DNA of 64,000 bases from UBA6168 sp965222975 (GTDB lineage: Bacteria; Bacteroidota; Bacteroidia; Chitinophagales; Saprospiraceae): contig CBDCVJ010000086.1 of the NCBI GenBank assembly GCA_965222975.1, forward strand, positions 752,644 through 816,643. Reading direction: 5' to 3'. Under the pieces are notes generated by a model. The model was not told the origin of the DNA and did not search any database. It was given only the letters and a program-made list of their open reading frames with translations. This document shows, one piece after another, positions 17,722 through 27,650 of the stretch. The position numbers and the translations under genes are program-made. How positions within the stretch are numbered: position 1 is the stretch's first letter; each line of letters starts with the position of its first letter.

Positions 17722-20700
17722 ATGAAAAAACTCTACTTCATTTTCCTCTTCATATTTTTTGCTGTACTTGCATTTTCCCAAAATAATAACCCATGGAAAG
17801 CAGCCGAAGAAATGTCTTTTGCTAAAGCCGATATGGAAAGGCGCATCATCCCTGACCGATACGAAACCTTTTCCCTCGACTTAGAGGTGTTGGGCAAAAT
17901 ATTGAAAAAAGCTCCCATGCGGTTTAGTGAAAAGGCCAAAGCAGGGATACCCGTACTGCCAATCCCAATGCCGGGTGGGGCATTCATGGATTTCAACTTC
18001 GTGGAAGCACCCGTCATGCGCCCCGAACTGGCGGCTAAATTTCCCGAAATAAAAACTTACGCAGGATGGAGCAAGGACGACCCGACGGCCTATATGCGTT
18101 TCGGTATTTCCCCAAAAGGCTTTCATGCCATGATCCTTTCCGCCATGCACAGCACGGTCTATATTGATGTATTTGCAGGGAATGAGACAGAACATTACAT
18201 CTGTTATTTCAAAAAAGACTACCACCGAGATGATCCTTTTGCCTGCCATTTTGATGATCTGCCTGAAAACCAAATACCCAATACCCCAATACCCCAATAC
18301 CTTAATACCAAGTCGGCGGGCGATTGCCAATTCAGGGAGTATGCCTTGGCACTGGCCTGTACTGGTGAATACGCCTCGTACCACGGAGGAACCAAGCCAG
18401 ATGTCATGGCAGCCTTCAACACGGCGATGGCTCGAATAAACGGTATTTATGAAAGAGATTTGGATGTAACGATGGTCATGGTGGCCAACAACGATGATCT
18501 GATATTTTTGAATGCGTTTACAGATCCTTATACCAACAATAATGGAGGGGACATGCTGCAGCAAAACCAAACCACCTGCGATGATATCATTGGATTTGCG
18601 AATTACGACATTGGCCATGTGTTCTCAACGGGTGGTGGAGGGGTGGCCTATCTCGGTTCCACTTGCGGCAATTTCAAAGCAGGTGGCGTCACTGGCCTGT
18701 CCAACCCCGTAGGCGACCCATTTTATGTGGATTATGTGTCGCATGAAATGGGCCATCAGTTCGGTGGCAGGCATACATTTAATAGTAATCAGGGAAATTG
18801 TAGTGGCAACCAGAGCGGTGTAGCCTCAGTGGAGCCTGGAAGCGGTTCGACCATTCAGGCTTATGCGGGCATCTGCGGCAACCATAATGTCCAGAATAAC
18901 AGTGATGATTATTTCCATGCTTATAGTTTGAATGAAATGGGCATTCACATTGCTGGTAATGGTGGCAATTGCGCGGAGCTGATGCCCAATGGCAATAATG
19001 CCCCGGCAGTCACTGTTCCCAGTGCCCAATACAATGTCCCTGTCCGCACCCCATTTGTACTGACGGCGGAGGGGAGCGATCCTGATACCAACAATATGCT
19101 AACCTATTGTTGGGAACAAATGGATCCTGAATCGGCGAACATGCCACCCTCGCCCAACAATACAGGGGGCCCAGCTTTCCGCTCCTTGCCACCTGTGGTT
19201 TCACCAAGCCGTTTTTTCCCAAACCTGAATGCCGTGGTGAACAATATGAATGAAACATGGGAAGTATTGCCTGCTGTAAATAGGGAAATGAATTTCCGAT
19301 GTACAGTCAGGGATAACAACTCTGGCGGTGGTTGTACGGGCGAGACAGATGTCACTTTAAATTTTTCGGCAAACGCAGGGCCATTCCTTGTGACCGAACC
19401 CAACACCAACGCCGTGGTGTGGAATGCCATTATGATGGAAGCAGTGACTTGGGATGTGGCCAATACCAACAGTGCCCCCGTAAACACCAGCACAGTTGAC
19501 ATTTTCCTTTCGATAGATGGAGGTCTTACATTTTCAGATACTTTATTGATGGGTACGCCCAATGATGGTAGTGAAATGGTGCAAGTGCCCAATGTGGTAT
19601 CCGACGAAGCGAGGATCATGGTGAAGGGGGGCAATAATGTATTCTTTGATATTTCAAATGAAAACTTCAGCATCGAAGGGCCGTTGATGCCCACTTTTAC
19701 CATGAGTGCCAGTCCAGCAATACAGGAGGCTTGCCCTGATGATGAGGCGGAATTTGTGTTTGATCTGCTTTCTTTTGTTGGTTTTGATGAAACGGTCAGC
19801 TTTTCGGCTACAGGCATCCCTACTGGTGCAGTGGTGGATTTTCAACCTTCTTCATTGATGCCGCCTGGTGTGGTCACGATGGTGATGGATAGTTTGGAAA
19901 ACGCGGTGCCTGGCAATTATTTGATTGAGGTGGAGGCAATGGCGACGTCTGTCACTCAGAGTGTTACTGTGGAACTGATCGTTTTGGAGGAAATCACAGC
20001 CGCCGTAGCCCTCAGCAGCCCACCAGATGGCGCAACGGCTGTGACTCCCATTGGATCAGTATTGGACTGGAATGATATGGGAGCCGCAACCAATTATATT
20101 TTGGAAGTGGCTTATGATCCGAGCTTTCAAACACTTGTATTTAATGAAAATGTCACAGACAGTCATTTTGATTTACCAGCATTACCAATTGGTCAAGTGT
20201 ATTATTGGCGGGTGAAGGGAATGAATAGTTGCGGTGAAGGCCCATATTCTCCGTTTTATGCTTTCCAGACTGGCAGCCTCAATTGTAATACGTATAACAG
20301 CAGCGACGTGCCCCTAAATATTCCAACCAACAATGGTGGATCTGTATTTAGTGCATTGCAAGTAAACGATGACTTCTCAATTTCCTCCATATACCTTCAT
20401 ACAGATATTACCCATACTTGGGTCGGTGATCTGCAAGGTATTATCATAGGGCCAGATGGCACATCTGCATTCCTGTTCGACCGACCCGGCGTTCCAGCAG
20501 TACAAGGTGGGTGCAATGGTAGTGATATGTTTGTTGGTTTTTCAGACACTGCAACCAATACTGCCAATGACCTGGAAGACACTTGTGACCCTTCCCCTCC
20601 AGCTATTGAGGGAGACTTTCAACCAATTGACCCTTTTGCCAATTTTACTGGCAAAAGCAGCGCGGGTACATGGACACTGTCCATTGGCGACCTCTTTCCA

Positions 20701-23562
20701 GCAGATGATGACGGTACGCTCGACTCATGGTATATGGAGATATGTGGGGCTGTTATTTACCCAGCAGCTACTTTGCTTAACAACAACATCCTGGCTGTTC
20801 CACAAGGAATGAGTGAAAACATCACCCAGGGCTTCCTTGAAACCCAAGGCATTCCGGCACAGACTACTTACATTGTTTTAACTCCTCCGGAAAATGGTAT
20901 GCTTTACTTGCAAAATGTCCCACTGGGAATCGGCAGCTCATTTACCCAAATGGACATCAACGATGGCTCGCTCTCTTATACCCACGATGGTAGTATGACT
21001 ACAACAGATAATTTCATTTTTGATGTGGAAAACGATACGAGCGAATGGCTGCACAACCAATTGTTTCAGATAGAAATAATCGGAAACACTCTTGCTGCAT
21101 CGGCAGAACTCACGCAGGGGATAAATTGCCACAATGCTAATAATGCCGTTATCACTGTGACTGTTACTGGTGGTACAGATCCATTTACTTACAGCTTGAA
21201 TAGCAACCCTGCACAAAGCAGCAATGTGTTCGGTGGGCTTGGTGAGGGTGATTATGAAATTACTGTAATGGATGTGAATGGCTTTATGCTCACTACCAAT
21301 TCTATTTCGGTAATAAATCCAACCGCCATAACGGTTGCTGTGGATGTAGTAGAGGACGATGTTACAGTGAGTGCCAGTGGCGGCACGGGCAGTTTGCAGT
21401 ACAGCATTGACGGCGTGAATTTTCAAAACAGTAATTTATTTGAAGACCTCGCCAATGGCAGCTACACTCTCACTGTAATGGACGAAAACGGCTGCACGGA
21501 AACGGTGGAGGTTATTATTGCCGTGAACACGATGGTTATTTCCGCTTCGCAAACGCAAGCCGTCTTATGCTTTGGAGGGAGTGAGGGTGAAATAACCGTA
21601 AACGTTGGAGGAGGTACACCTGATTATGTGTACAGTATTGATGGGATAAATTTCCAAAGCAGCAATGTTTTCCAAAACCTCACAGCAGGTACTTATACCC
21701 TCACCGTAGAAGATGCGGATGGCTTTGTCCAAACAGATATGGTTGTCATTTCCGACCCCATGCCCATTTCTGGTAATGCTTCCGCAAATGGTTATGAAGT
21801 CAGTGTAACGGCGAGTGGTGGTACAGGTATTTTACAATACAGTCTTGATGGTGGGGTGTTCCAATCCAGCAATGTTTTTTACCCAGTAGCTTCGGGTACG
21901 CACAGCATTGTAGTTATGGATGAAAATGGCTGCGAAACAACCATTTCCGCTGATGTAAGCGTACCTGTTCTTGCAGTAGATTTGAGTGTTGCGCAAATGC
22001 CTTTGTGTTCCGGCAGTAGTGATGGTTCGGTCATAGCGCAGGGCCAGGGTGGTGTTCCTCCTTATCAATATAGCCTCAATGGTGGCCCTTTCCAAAGCAG
22101 CAATATTTTTACCGACTTGCCTGCTGGTGATTATACTGTTGCAGTGATGGACAGTGGTGGCTTTACCATTGCTTCCATTATGCAGACGCTTACCGCTCCC
22201 CCTCCCATTGTAGTTGATGCTACTGCTAATATTAATGAAGTAACCGTCATGGCAAATGGTGGGACTGCTCCTCTTTTGTATCAACTTGACAGTGGCTCTT
22301 TCCAGGCATCAAATGTTTTCACAGATGTTTCCAACGGCATGCACACTGTTACTGTACAAGATAATAACGGTTGTGAAATGACGACAACGGTACTGGTGAA
22401 TTTGCCGCCATTACAGGTGGTTGCAAATGTAGTTCAAGGAGTGAGTTGTAACGATGATGCAGATGGCGTCATTTCGATCAATGCATCTGGAGGTATTCCG
22501 CCATACGAGTATAGCCTTGATGGTATTAACTTTCAAAGCAGCGATACTTTCACCGATCTTGCACCCAACGACTATCAACCGACTGTAATAGATGCGGTTG
22601 GACAAGTACTTATGTCACCTTCTGTCACCATCAACAACCCCGATCCATTAGTGGCAAGTGGCAGTGCATTTGGGCCTGTCATTACGGTAGGTGCGATGGG
22701 CGGTACGGGCAACTTGACTTACAGCTTTGACAACATGCCATTTCAAAGTGAAAATGAATATGAGGTGATTTCGAACGGAACTTATGATGTCGTGATCATG
22801 GATGAAAACGGCTGCACGGTCGAATTGCAAGTGGAGGTCAACAAACCTGAAGAGCTTATGATTACTGTGACACCAGCCACTTGCGCTGATTCCAACGATG
22901 GGGCGATTTTCATTGATGGGGTGAACGGCGGTTTTGCTCCTTATCAGTTTGCCTTGAACAATGGCTCATTCTCTTCCAATACAGATTACAGTGGGCTGGG
23001 CGTGGGCGAATATATTTTCATCGTAATGGATGATACTGGATATGAATGGACAGCCCCAACCGTAATAATAGATGCGCCACCTCCGATCACGGCAACGACC
23101 GATGTAATGGAAAACAACCTGACCATCAATGCTAATGGTGGCGCTGGCACTCTCCAATATTCCATCGACGGGGGCATGACTTTCCAAAGTGACCATGTTT
23201 TCAACAACTTGCCAGACGGCACTTACGACATAGTGGTGATGGATGAAAATGGCTGTACGTTTTCAACCAGTGTGACCATTATAGTTGGTAGTGCCAATGA
23301 AGTGGACGGCGGCCTGCTTTTCAACCTAACGCCCAATCCAAGTTCCGGCATTTTTAATCTTGTTATGGAGACCCAATTAACGAAGAAATTTCAAATAGAG
23401 GTTTACAATGCCATTGGCCAAATAGTGTATCAATCAAAATCATCATCGAATGGTATTGTGTACGAAATGCTTGACTTGAGTTTTTTGGCTAATGGTCACT
23501 ATCAGTTGAAAGTAGCCAGTGGAGAATTATGGGGGGTGAAGCGGTTGGTGGTTGTACGGTAG
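17722..23562 (+). CDS. Giant T9SS-secreted reprolysin-like zinc metalloprotease with SprB repeats
   Basis: The 1946-residue product starts with a signal peptide (MKKLYFIFLFIFFAVLAFS) and a ~170-residue propeptide-like region. The metzincin domain carries HEMGHQFGGRH at ~341-351 (zinc ligands His341, His345, His351; catalytic Glu342), with a likely Met-turn in SLNEMGIH. Later come fibronectin-III/Ig-like modules and a proprotein-convertase P-like domain at ~850-1010 (VNDDFSISSIYLHTDITHTW; GKSSAGTWTLSIGD). Ten SprB-like repeats occupy ~1140-1855. A T9SS sorting domain ends the protein (LTPNPSSGIFNLV ... NGHYQLKVASG). It probably degrades extracellular protein at the cell surface. The propeptide contains an odd Pro/Asn/Ile-rich insert (IPNTPIPQYLNTKS) encoded by a repeat-like DNA word. 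Family and secretion route are secure; the substrate is unknown. Confidence 0.93.
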   Translation: MKKLYFIFLFIFFAVLAFSQNNNPWKAAEEMSFAKADMERRIIPDRYETFSLDLEVLGKILKKAPMRFSEKAKAGIPVLPIPMPGGAFMDFNFVEAPVMRPELAAKFPEIKTYAGWSKDDPTAYMRFGISPKGFHAMILSAMHSTVYIDVFAGNETEHYICYFKKDYHRDDPFACHFDDLPENQIPNTPIPQYLNTKSAGDCQFREYALALACTGEYASYHGGTKPDVMAAFNTAMARINGIYERDLDVTMVMVANNDDLIFLNAFTDPYTNNNGGDMLQQNQTTCDDIIGFANYDIGHVFSTGGGGVAYLGSTCGNFKAGGVTGLSNPVGDPFYVDYVSHEMGHQFGGRHTFNSNQGNCSGNQSGVASVEPGSGSTIQAYAGICGNHNVQNNSDDYFHAYSLNEMGIHIAGNGGNCAELMPNGNNAPAVTVPSAQYNVPVRTPFVLTAEGSDPDTNNMLTYCWEQMDPESANMPPSPNNTGGPAFRSLPPVVSPSRFFPNLNAVVNNMNETWEVLPAVNREMNFRCTVRDNNSGGGCTGETDVTLNFSANAGPFLVTEPNTNAVVWNAIMMEAVTWDVANTNSAPVNTSTVDIFLSIDGGLTFSDTLLMGTPNDGSEMVQVPNVVSDEARIMVKGGNNVFFDISNENFSIEGPLMPTFTMSASPAIQEACPDDEAEFVFDLLSFVGFDETVSFSATGIPTGAVVDFQPSSLMPPGVVTMVMDSLENAVPGNYLIEVEAMATSVTQSVTVELIVLEEITAAVALSSPPDGATAVTPIGSVLDWNDMGAATNYILEVAYDPSFQTLVFNENVTDSHFDLPALPIGQVYYWRVKGMNSCGEGPYSPFYAFQTGSLNCNTYNSSDVPLNIPTNNGGSVFSALQVNDDFSISSIYLHTDITHTWVGDLQGIIIGPDGTSAFLFDRPGVPAVQGGCNGSDMFVGFSDTATNTANDLEDTCDPSPPAIEGDFQPIDPFANFTGKSSAGTWTLSIGDLFPADDDGTLDSWYMEICGAVIYPAATLLNNNILAVPQGMSENITQGFLETQGIPAQTTYIVLTPPENGMLYLQNVPLGIGSSFTQMDINDGSLSYTHDGSMTTTDNFIFDVENDTSEWLHNQLFQIEIIGNTLAASAELTQGINCHNANNAVITVTVTGGTDPFTYSLNSNPAQSSNVFGGLGEGDYEITVMDVNGFMLTTNSISVINPTAITVAVDVVEDDVTVSASGGTGSLQYSIDGVNFQNSNLFEDLANGSYTLTVMDENGCTETVEVIIAVNTMVISASQTQAVLCFGGSEGEITVNVGGGTPDYVYSIDGINFQSSNVFQNLTAGTYTLTVEDADGFVQTDMVVISDPMPISGNASANGYEVSVTASGGTGILQYSLDGGVFQSSNVFYPVASGTHSIVVMDENGCETTISADVSVPVLAVDLSVAQMPLCSGSSDGSVIAQGQGGVPPYQYSLNGGPFQSSNIFTDLPAGDYTVAVMDSGGFTIASIMQTLTAPPPIVVDATANINEVTVMANGGTAPLLYQLDSGSFQASNVFTDVSNGMHTVTVQDNNGCEMTTTVLVNLPPLQVVANVVQGVSCNDDADGVISINASGGIPPYEYSLDGINFQSSDTFTDLAPNDYQPTVIDAVGQVLMSPSVTINNPDPLVASGSAFGPVITVGAMGGTGNLTYSFDNMPFQSENEYEVISNGTYDVVIMDENGCTVELQVEVNKPEELMITVTPATCADSNDGAIFIDGVNGGFAPYQFALNNGSFSSNTDYSGLGVGEYIFIVMDDTGYEWTAPTVIIDAPPPITATTDVMENNLTINANGGAGTLQYSIDGGMTFQSDHVFNNLPDGTYDIVVMDENGCTFSTSVTIIVGSANEVDGGLLFNLTPNPSSGIFNLVMETQLTKKFQIEVYNAIGQIVYQSKSSSNGIVYEMLDLSFLANGHYQLKVASGELWGVKRLVVVR
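21100..23290 (+). repeat. Ten SprB-like repeats in alternating A/B order
   Basis: The protein segment shows ten ~70-residue units with YSLDGxxFQSSNVFxxL and a TVxD core. They alternate between a form ending in D-x-x-G-F/Y/Q (preceded by GGTxPYxYS) and a form ending in MDENGC or a close variant (preceded by GGTGxLQYS). The unit of duplication therefore appears to be an A+B pair of ~140-145 residues. DNA copies are diverged. Confidence 0.75.
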
Positions 23563-23714
23563 GAGTGGGGTTCGGAAAAGGTCAATCCAAAGGTAGTGTT
23601 CTTGGGGTGGCCTTTTTGATTTACTTTTACAAAACTGAACAAATTTTTCTGCCCAATATTTTTTCCAAAATGCCATACCTTGGGCGTTGAATATCTTTTC
23701 CAAATTATAATGTA

Positions 23715-23939
23715 ATGGCAACCCAACCCAACAACCCCCTCCATGGCGTCACGCTGAAAGCAATGCTTGAAAAACTGGTCAGGGAATATGGCTGGGAAGA
23801 AATGGCCGATTATTTACCGATCCGTTGTTTTATGTTCGATCCCAGCATTAAGTCGAGCCTTAAATTTCTGCGGCGTACTTCCTGGGCCAGGAAAATAGTA
23901 GAGGAAATGTATTTGCAATCTTTGGAAGAAGAGGAGTAG
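23715..23939 (+). CDS. VF530-family DNA-binding protein (DUF2132)
   Basis: The product is 74 residues and covers the whole VF530 family domain: NPLHGVTLKAMLEKLV, GWEEMADYLPIRCFMFDPSI, and SSLKFLRRTSWARKIVEEMYL. VF530 proteins are small helical proteins with a double-stranded-DNA-binding-like fold; their cellular role is not established. The start ATG at 23715 gives the usual length. It sits between the metalloprotease and the DEAD-box helicase genes on the same strand. A separate TACCTTTG promoter element before the helicase suggests the two are not strictly co-transcribed. Confidence 0.9.
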   Translation: MATQPNNPLHGVTLKAMLEKLVREYGWEEMADYLPIRCFMFDPSIKSSLKFLRRTSWARKIVEEMYLQSLEEEE

Positions 23940-23951
23940 CATCGGTCTTTT

Positions 23952-23959
23952 TACCTTTG
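23952..23959 (+). promoter_or_regulatory. -7 element (TACCTTTG) upstream of the DEAD-box helicase
   Basis: TACCTTTG matches TAnnTTTG and lies 45 bases before the ATG at 24005. The nearest TTG upstream is too far, at 27-base spacing, to be a good -33 element. Confidence 0.35.
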
Positions 23960-24004
23960 CCTGTCCTTTCACGACGTTAGGCGTGATTGTTTGAATTTAT
24001 TTTA

Positions 24005-25264
24005 ATGAAATTCGAAGCCTACAAATTAGCACCGGAATTGATGAAAGGGATCGAAGAACTTGGCTTCAGAAAGCCAACTGACATCCAGTACAAATCAATC
24101 CCCCACATCTTGCGCGGCGAGGACGTGTTGGCCGTAGCCCAAACAGGCACGGGCAAAACCGCAGCGTTTGCCATTCCCATTCTCCATAAGCTTTTTTCGT
24201 TTAAAAAAAATGTCCGCCGTACCGATGGCGTGAAGTGCATCGTCATGGTGCCTACACATGAACTTGCCTTACAGATCACCAAAGTTTTTAATGAAATAGG
24301 CCGCTACACCAATGTCAAAACCCTCGCCCTTATTGGTGGTGTTGACCAAGATCCACAGATCGAAACTTTAGAGAAAAGGGTGGATATATTGGTGGCTACA
24401 CCGGGGCGCATGTTTGATCTCATTAGCCAGGGGCATTTGAAGGTACACCGAGTAGAAACATTGATCCTTGATGAGGCTGACCACATGCTTGACCTTGGGT
24501 TTATTCAGGACATTAGGGATTTGAACAAAAAACTGCCCCGACGAAGGCAGACCTTGTTCTTCTCTGCTACGATCAATGAGTACATCAAGAAACTGGCCTA
24601 TTCGCTCATTAAGCAAAACGCTATCCGTATCCAGATTTCTCCTAAAGATCCTGTGGCGAAAAACATCGAACATGCGGTCGCTTATATCGAAACGGACGAT
24701 AAACGGTTTTTTTTGGAAGGACTAATAAAAGAGCATCCAGAGAGTAAAATCTTGGTTTTTGTCCGTACCAAAGTAAGGGCCGAGCGGGTCAGTAAAGCAA
24801 TGACCAGAGTGAACATTGAAAGCATTGTGATCCATAGCGATAAAGACCAATCGGAACGCAACAAGGTGATGTATCTTTTCCGAAGCGGAAAAATAAAAAT
24901 ACTCATTGCTACCGATGTGACATCCCGTGGCATTGACATCCCCGATGTGGACATGGTGGTCAATTACGACCTGCCCGATAAAGCAGAAAATTATGTCCAT
25001 AGGGTAGGCCGAACAGGAAGGGGAAAGAACAAGGGACAAGCTATTTCATTTGTCAGCAAAAGTGAAAAAGAAATGCTTGCTGAGATTGAAAAATATGTCC
25101 ATAAAAGGATAAAAGTGGTGGAAATCAACAAAACAGATTATGAAAACACGATCCTTTTTTCCGATGATTACGGGAAGGATATAAAAAAGCTCATGGCAGA
25201 AGTGGAGGCTTTTGAAGAAATGAAAAAACAGAAGCGTAAAAAAAGAAAAAACAGGCTTAGATGA
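24005..25264 (+). CDS. DEAD-box ATP-dependent RNA helicase
   Basis: From the ATG at 24005 (MKFEAYKLAPELMKGIEELGF) the product has 419 residues. The DEAD-box motifs are all visible and in order: Q motif (FRKPTDIQYKSIP), Walker A (AQTGTGKT), PTHELALQ, GG, TPGRM, DEAD (LILDEADHMLDLGF), SAT, and the C-terminal lobe with HSDKDQSERNK, ATDVTSRGIDIPDVDMVVNYDLP and HRVGRTGRG. The C-terminal tail is Lys/Arg-rich (KKQKRKKRKNRL), suited to RNA binding. Such proteins remodel RNA in ribosome assembly, cold adaptation or mRNA decay. Which of the RhlE/CshA-like roles applies cannot be decided from sequence. The chosen start follows the conserved F-xx-x-L pattern; six upstream residues are discarded. Confidence 0.93.
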   Translation: MKFEAYKLAPELMKGIEELGFRKPTDIQYKSIPHILRGEDVLAVAQTGTGKTAAFAIPILHKLFSFKKNVRRTDGVKCIVMVPTHELALQITKVFNEIGRYTNVKTLALIGGVDQDPQIETLEKRVDILVATPGRMFDLISQGHLKVHRVETLILDEADHMLDLGFIQDIRDLNKKLPRRRQTLFFSATINEYIKKLAYSLIKQNAIRIQISPKDPVAKNIEHAVAYIETDDKRFFLEGLIKEHPESKILVFVRTKVRAERVSKAMTRVNIESIVIHSDKDQSERNKVMYLFRSGKIKILIATDVTSRGIDIPDVDMVVNYDLPDKAENYVHRVGRTGRGKNKGQAISFVSKSEKEMLAEIEKYVHKRIKVVEINKTDYENTILFSDDYGKDIKKLMAEVEAFEEMKKQKRKKRKNRLR

Positions 25265-25537
25265 ATTTAGAAGATCAATTGTAAATCCAAAAAATGTATC
25301 AGTATAAAAAAAGATTTTCCCAACTGACAATGTTTCCTATCAGAGAATAGTGAAAAAAAATCACCTTGAGCAGTGAGAACTGCTAATATATCTTTTCAAT
25401 ATTTATCATCTGCAAATTCTTAATATTGTATTTCAAAAAAAAGATTCTCTTCGAAGAGAGCAGGAAAAATCATCTTTTTCCTTTGCCTTCTCCATTGAGC
25501 GGCAACTTCAAAACAAATTTGCGAAATGCAATAAGTT

Positions 25538-26155
25538 ATGGACCAACAAACACTTAAGTCAAAAATTTCCCGTTTTTGGGATTGGTTTCAGGAAAGTGAA
25601 CACCTTTACAGGGAAGTGACGAATCCACAGGTAGCGGTCGAAGCAATGGACAACTACGTGCTTGAATTCGGGATGTTTTCATGGGAAATAGGGGAGGGGA
25701 AATCTAAATCCCATTACCTGATGATCTCACCCAACGGCGATGGCAAAAGATTGGACATCAGCTGTGCGCTAATGGAAGCGGCCCCCAATTTGCAACACTG
25801 GGAATTCCTTTATTGCAAACCGCCAAAAGACTGGGATTTCCAACTTGAAGTTTACGACCAGTTTTTGGTCAAACAACAGGTTGATGCTTCCGAATGGGAG
25901 TACGTCCTTTTACAATTGCCGGGTAATTATGTGGAAGTGACTATACGGGTTAACAACATGGACGATGTTGACATGGAGGATAAATTGAACGCTGCTGAAA
26001 TGGCCTTGACAAAATTAGTGGGGGAAGAACTTGTCATCAACTATTTGGGGGCATTGGAGATCGTCCGTGAATTTAATCCTGACCAAGAAAAGCACTCCCA
26101 TAAATTGGGAACTTTGCGACGTGACTTTGAAAAGATGGTCATGCAGCAAGGTTGA
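25538..26155 (+). CDS. Hypothetical protein, soluble, 205 aa
   Basis: The 205-residue product (MDQQTLKSKISRFWDWFQES) has no signal peptide or membrane segment and no catalytic motif I recognise. Its layout, a helix followed by alternating beta-strand and acidic loops (EWEYVLLQLPGNYVEVTIRV; AEMALTKLVGEELVINYLGALEIV), suggests a compact alpha/beta protein. It is reminiscent of small immunity-like or DUF695-type proteins, but I cannot claim membership. Composition is normal for the genome and the reading frame is clean, so it is a real gene. It lies alone, 273 bases after the helicase, and is followed by a long hairpin (26221-26314). Confidence 0.75.
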   Translation: MDQQTLKSKISRFWDWFQESEHLYREVTNPQVAVEAMDNYVLEFGMFSWEIGEGKSKSHYLMISPNGDGKRLDISCALMEAAPNLQHWEFLYCKPPKDWDFQLEVYDQFLVKQQVDASEWEYVLLQLPGNYVEVTIRVNNMDDVDMEDKLNAAEMALTKLVGEELVINYLGALEIVREFNPDQEKHSHKLGTLRRDFEKMVMQQG

Positions 26156-26220
26156 TAGAATGGCTTTTTCGAAAACTGTTTCTAAAAAATGGAGGAGATA
26201 GATGCGAATCCTTTATCTAC

Positions 26221-26314
26221 CCAAACCACAGAGACGCAGAGAAACACAGAGCGTTTTTTTGCCATCGGCAAATAAATATAATTCTCTGTGTTTCTCTGCG
26301 TCTCTATGGTTTGG
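26221..26314. repeat. Long CACAGAG-type inverted repeat, copy 1
   Basis: Arms 26221-26251 and 26284-26314 (31 bases each, one mismatch) flank a 32-base loop between convergent genes. The arm carries the CCACAGAGACGCAGAG word that also appears in the hairpin at 40388-40471, so it belongs to a dispersed palindrome family. It may act as a bidirectional transcript end. Confidence 0.75.
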
Positions 26315-26333
26315 GGTACCGTAACTAACTCTA

Positions 26334-27446
26334 TCAATTCTCGCCTCCCCTCGGCTCTATGGTAGATACAATTAGTTCCAATTCCTGCATGTAGTTTCTT
26401 TTTTTAGGGATACCCGGTGCAAATAAGAACCCGTCAACAAATATCAATTCGTTTTTACCCTGGTCAAGTATCAAGTTGCTAATGAAGGCTCCTCCTTTGA
26501 AATCATTTACGATATCCCAGATGCCTCTAGCCTGCACAGTGTAGTGACCATTCAGGGTTTTCTTCTCGACAAACATGGGCAGATCAACATCGTTGATCCG
26601 CATGTACGTATCGGGCTGTTGAGTCGTGATTATTTTTCCTACCTCATTCCTGATATTTTTGATGCCATCATAAGTGAGTTGGTCTTCGCTGGTATACTTG
26701 CGGCGATGGATCAAAACATTGGACACTACATCCCGGTCGTCGCTTCTGAGCCAAACAGTATTAGTGGCTGTATTGTAGAGGATTTTTTTGAAACCACCTG
26801 GGATTTTCATCTCAACCCCAAACGAAGCGGCTATATCATCTTGGAGTTCATTGCTGATGCCCAATTGATAGGCATTGGCCTCAATCATTTTTGCATCCCT
26901 ATCGTTGACTCTTCTGGCAACAGGAGCGAAATTTTTGCTGATGTTTTCAGCGAGTTTGTCTTCCCCATACCCAACGAAATAAAACAGTTGCTGGTTGAGC
27001 GCCCATTTGTTTTGCCCAACAATAGTCCTGTAGCCTTTGTCGATCCTTGCCTCTTCAATTTTAGCTGCTCCCACATCGTGCAGCACTTGCTGGGTGGTAA
27101 TGGAATTGTCATCATTCATGTCGGCCAGAAAAACAAAGGATTTGAACTCCTTTTTTGCTGGGCTTTTGGCAAGCTGCTCTGGCGTCATATGTTGAATGTC
27201 AAAAATGGGTTCGGGCTGGGGCAAGAGGATATAAGGTGCTGCAAAATAATAGAAAAAGGTATCACCAACCGGGCCTGCCCAGAGCGTTGAATCGGCAATG
27301 ACGAAGATTTGGTTGGGGCGGCCATAAGTATTGGGGAGTTGTGAGGCAGGGGCTGGAGCGGTAATATCAGATTCAGGCCCTTCGGAAGCACAACCCAACA
27401 AGGCCAGACTTATTGCCGCAATTAATATTATTAAATATTTCATCAA
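26334..27446 (-). CDS. DUF4837 family lipoprotein
   Basis: The 370-residue product begins with a lipoprotein signal (MMKYLIILIAAISLALLGC, acylated Cys at ~19), followed by an Asp/Pro-rich linker and the DUF4837 domain common in Bacteroidota. Recognisable blocks are LPNTYGRPNQIFVIADSTLW, EPIFDIQHMTPEQL, ASFGVEMKIPGGFKKI, and TYMRINDVDLPMFVEKKTLN followed by RGIWDIVNDFKGGAFISN. The protein is expected at the inner or outer membrane facing the periplasm; its function is unknown. The start could be the second Met (27443). It is convergent with the upstream hypothetical gene across the CACAGAG hairpin and probably transcribed alone. Confidence 0.88.
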   Translation of the reverse strand: MMKYLIILIAAISLALLGCASEGPESDITAPAPASQLPNTYGRPNQIFVIADSTLWAGPVGDTFFYYFAAPYILLPQPEPIFDIQHMTPEQLAKSPAKKEFKSFVFLADMNDDNSITTQQVLHDVGAAKIEEARIDKGYRTIVGQNKWALNQQLFYFVGYGEDKLAENISKNFAPVARRVNDRDAKMIEANAYQLGISNELQDDIAASFGVEMKIPGGFKKILYNTATNTVWLRSDDRDVVSNVLIHRRKYTSEDQLTYDGIKNIRNEVGKIITTQQPDTYMRINDVDLPMFVEKKTLNGHYTVQARGIWDIVNDFKGGAFISNLILDQGKNELIFVDGFLFAPGIPKKRNYMQELELIVSTIEPRGGEN

Positions 27447-27650
27447 TGATTGTTTTGAGCAAAATTAGGATAAAATGGATTGAACCATTGTAAGTAGTCG
27501 GAAGTAAATAGTTGGCAGTCCACAGTCATGTAATACTTTGAATTATAACTGTTTGCAAATTAATAAGGTATTGGTTTGTTTAAACTGCCTACTTACACCT
27601 TCAGAGATGCCTACCCGTGGTTTTTTGGTGGAAAATTGTTTGCCCAAAAC

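Noticed and set aside
17881..18618. Minus-strand 245-residue ORF
   Set aside because: It is antisense to the metalloprotease gene and carries no recognisable domain.
26544..27290. Plus-strand 248-residue ORF
   Set aside because: It is antisense to the DUF4837 lipoprotein and has no family features of its own.
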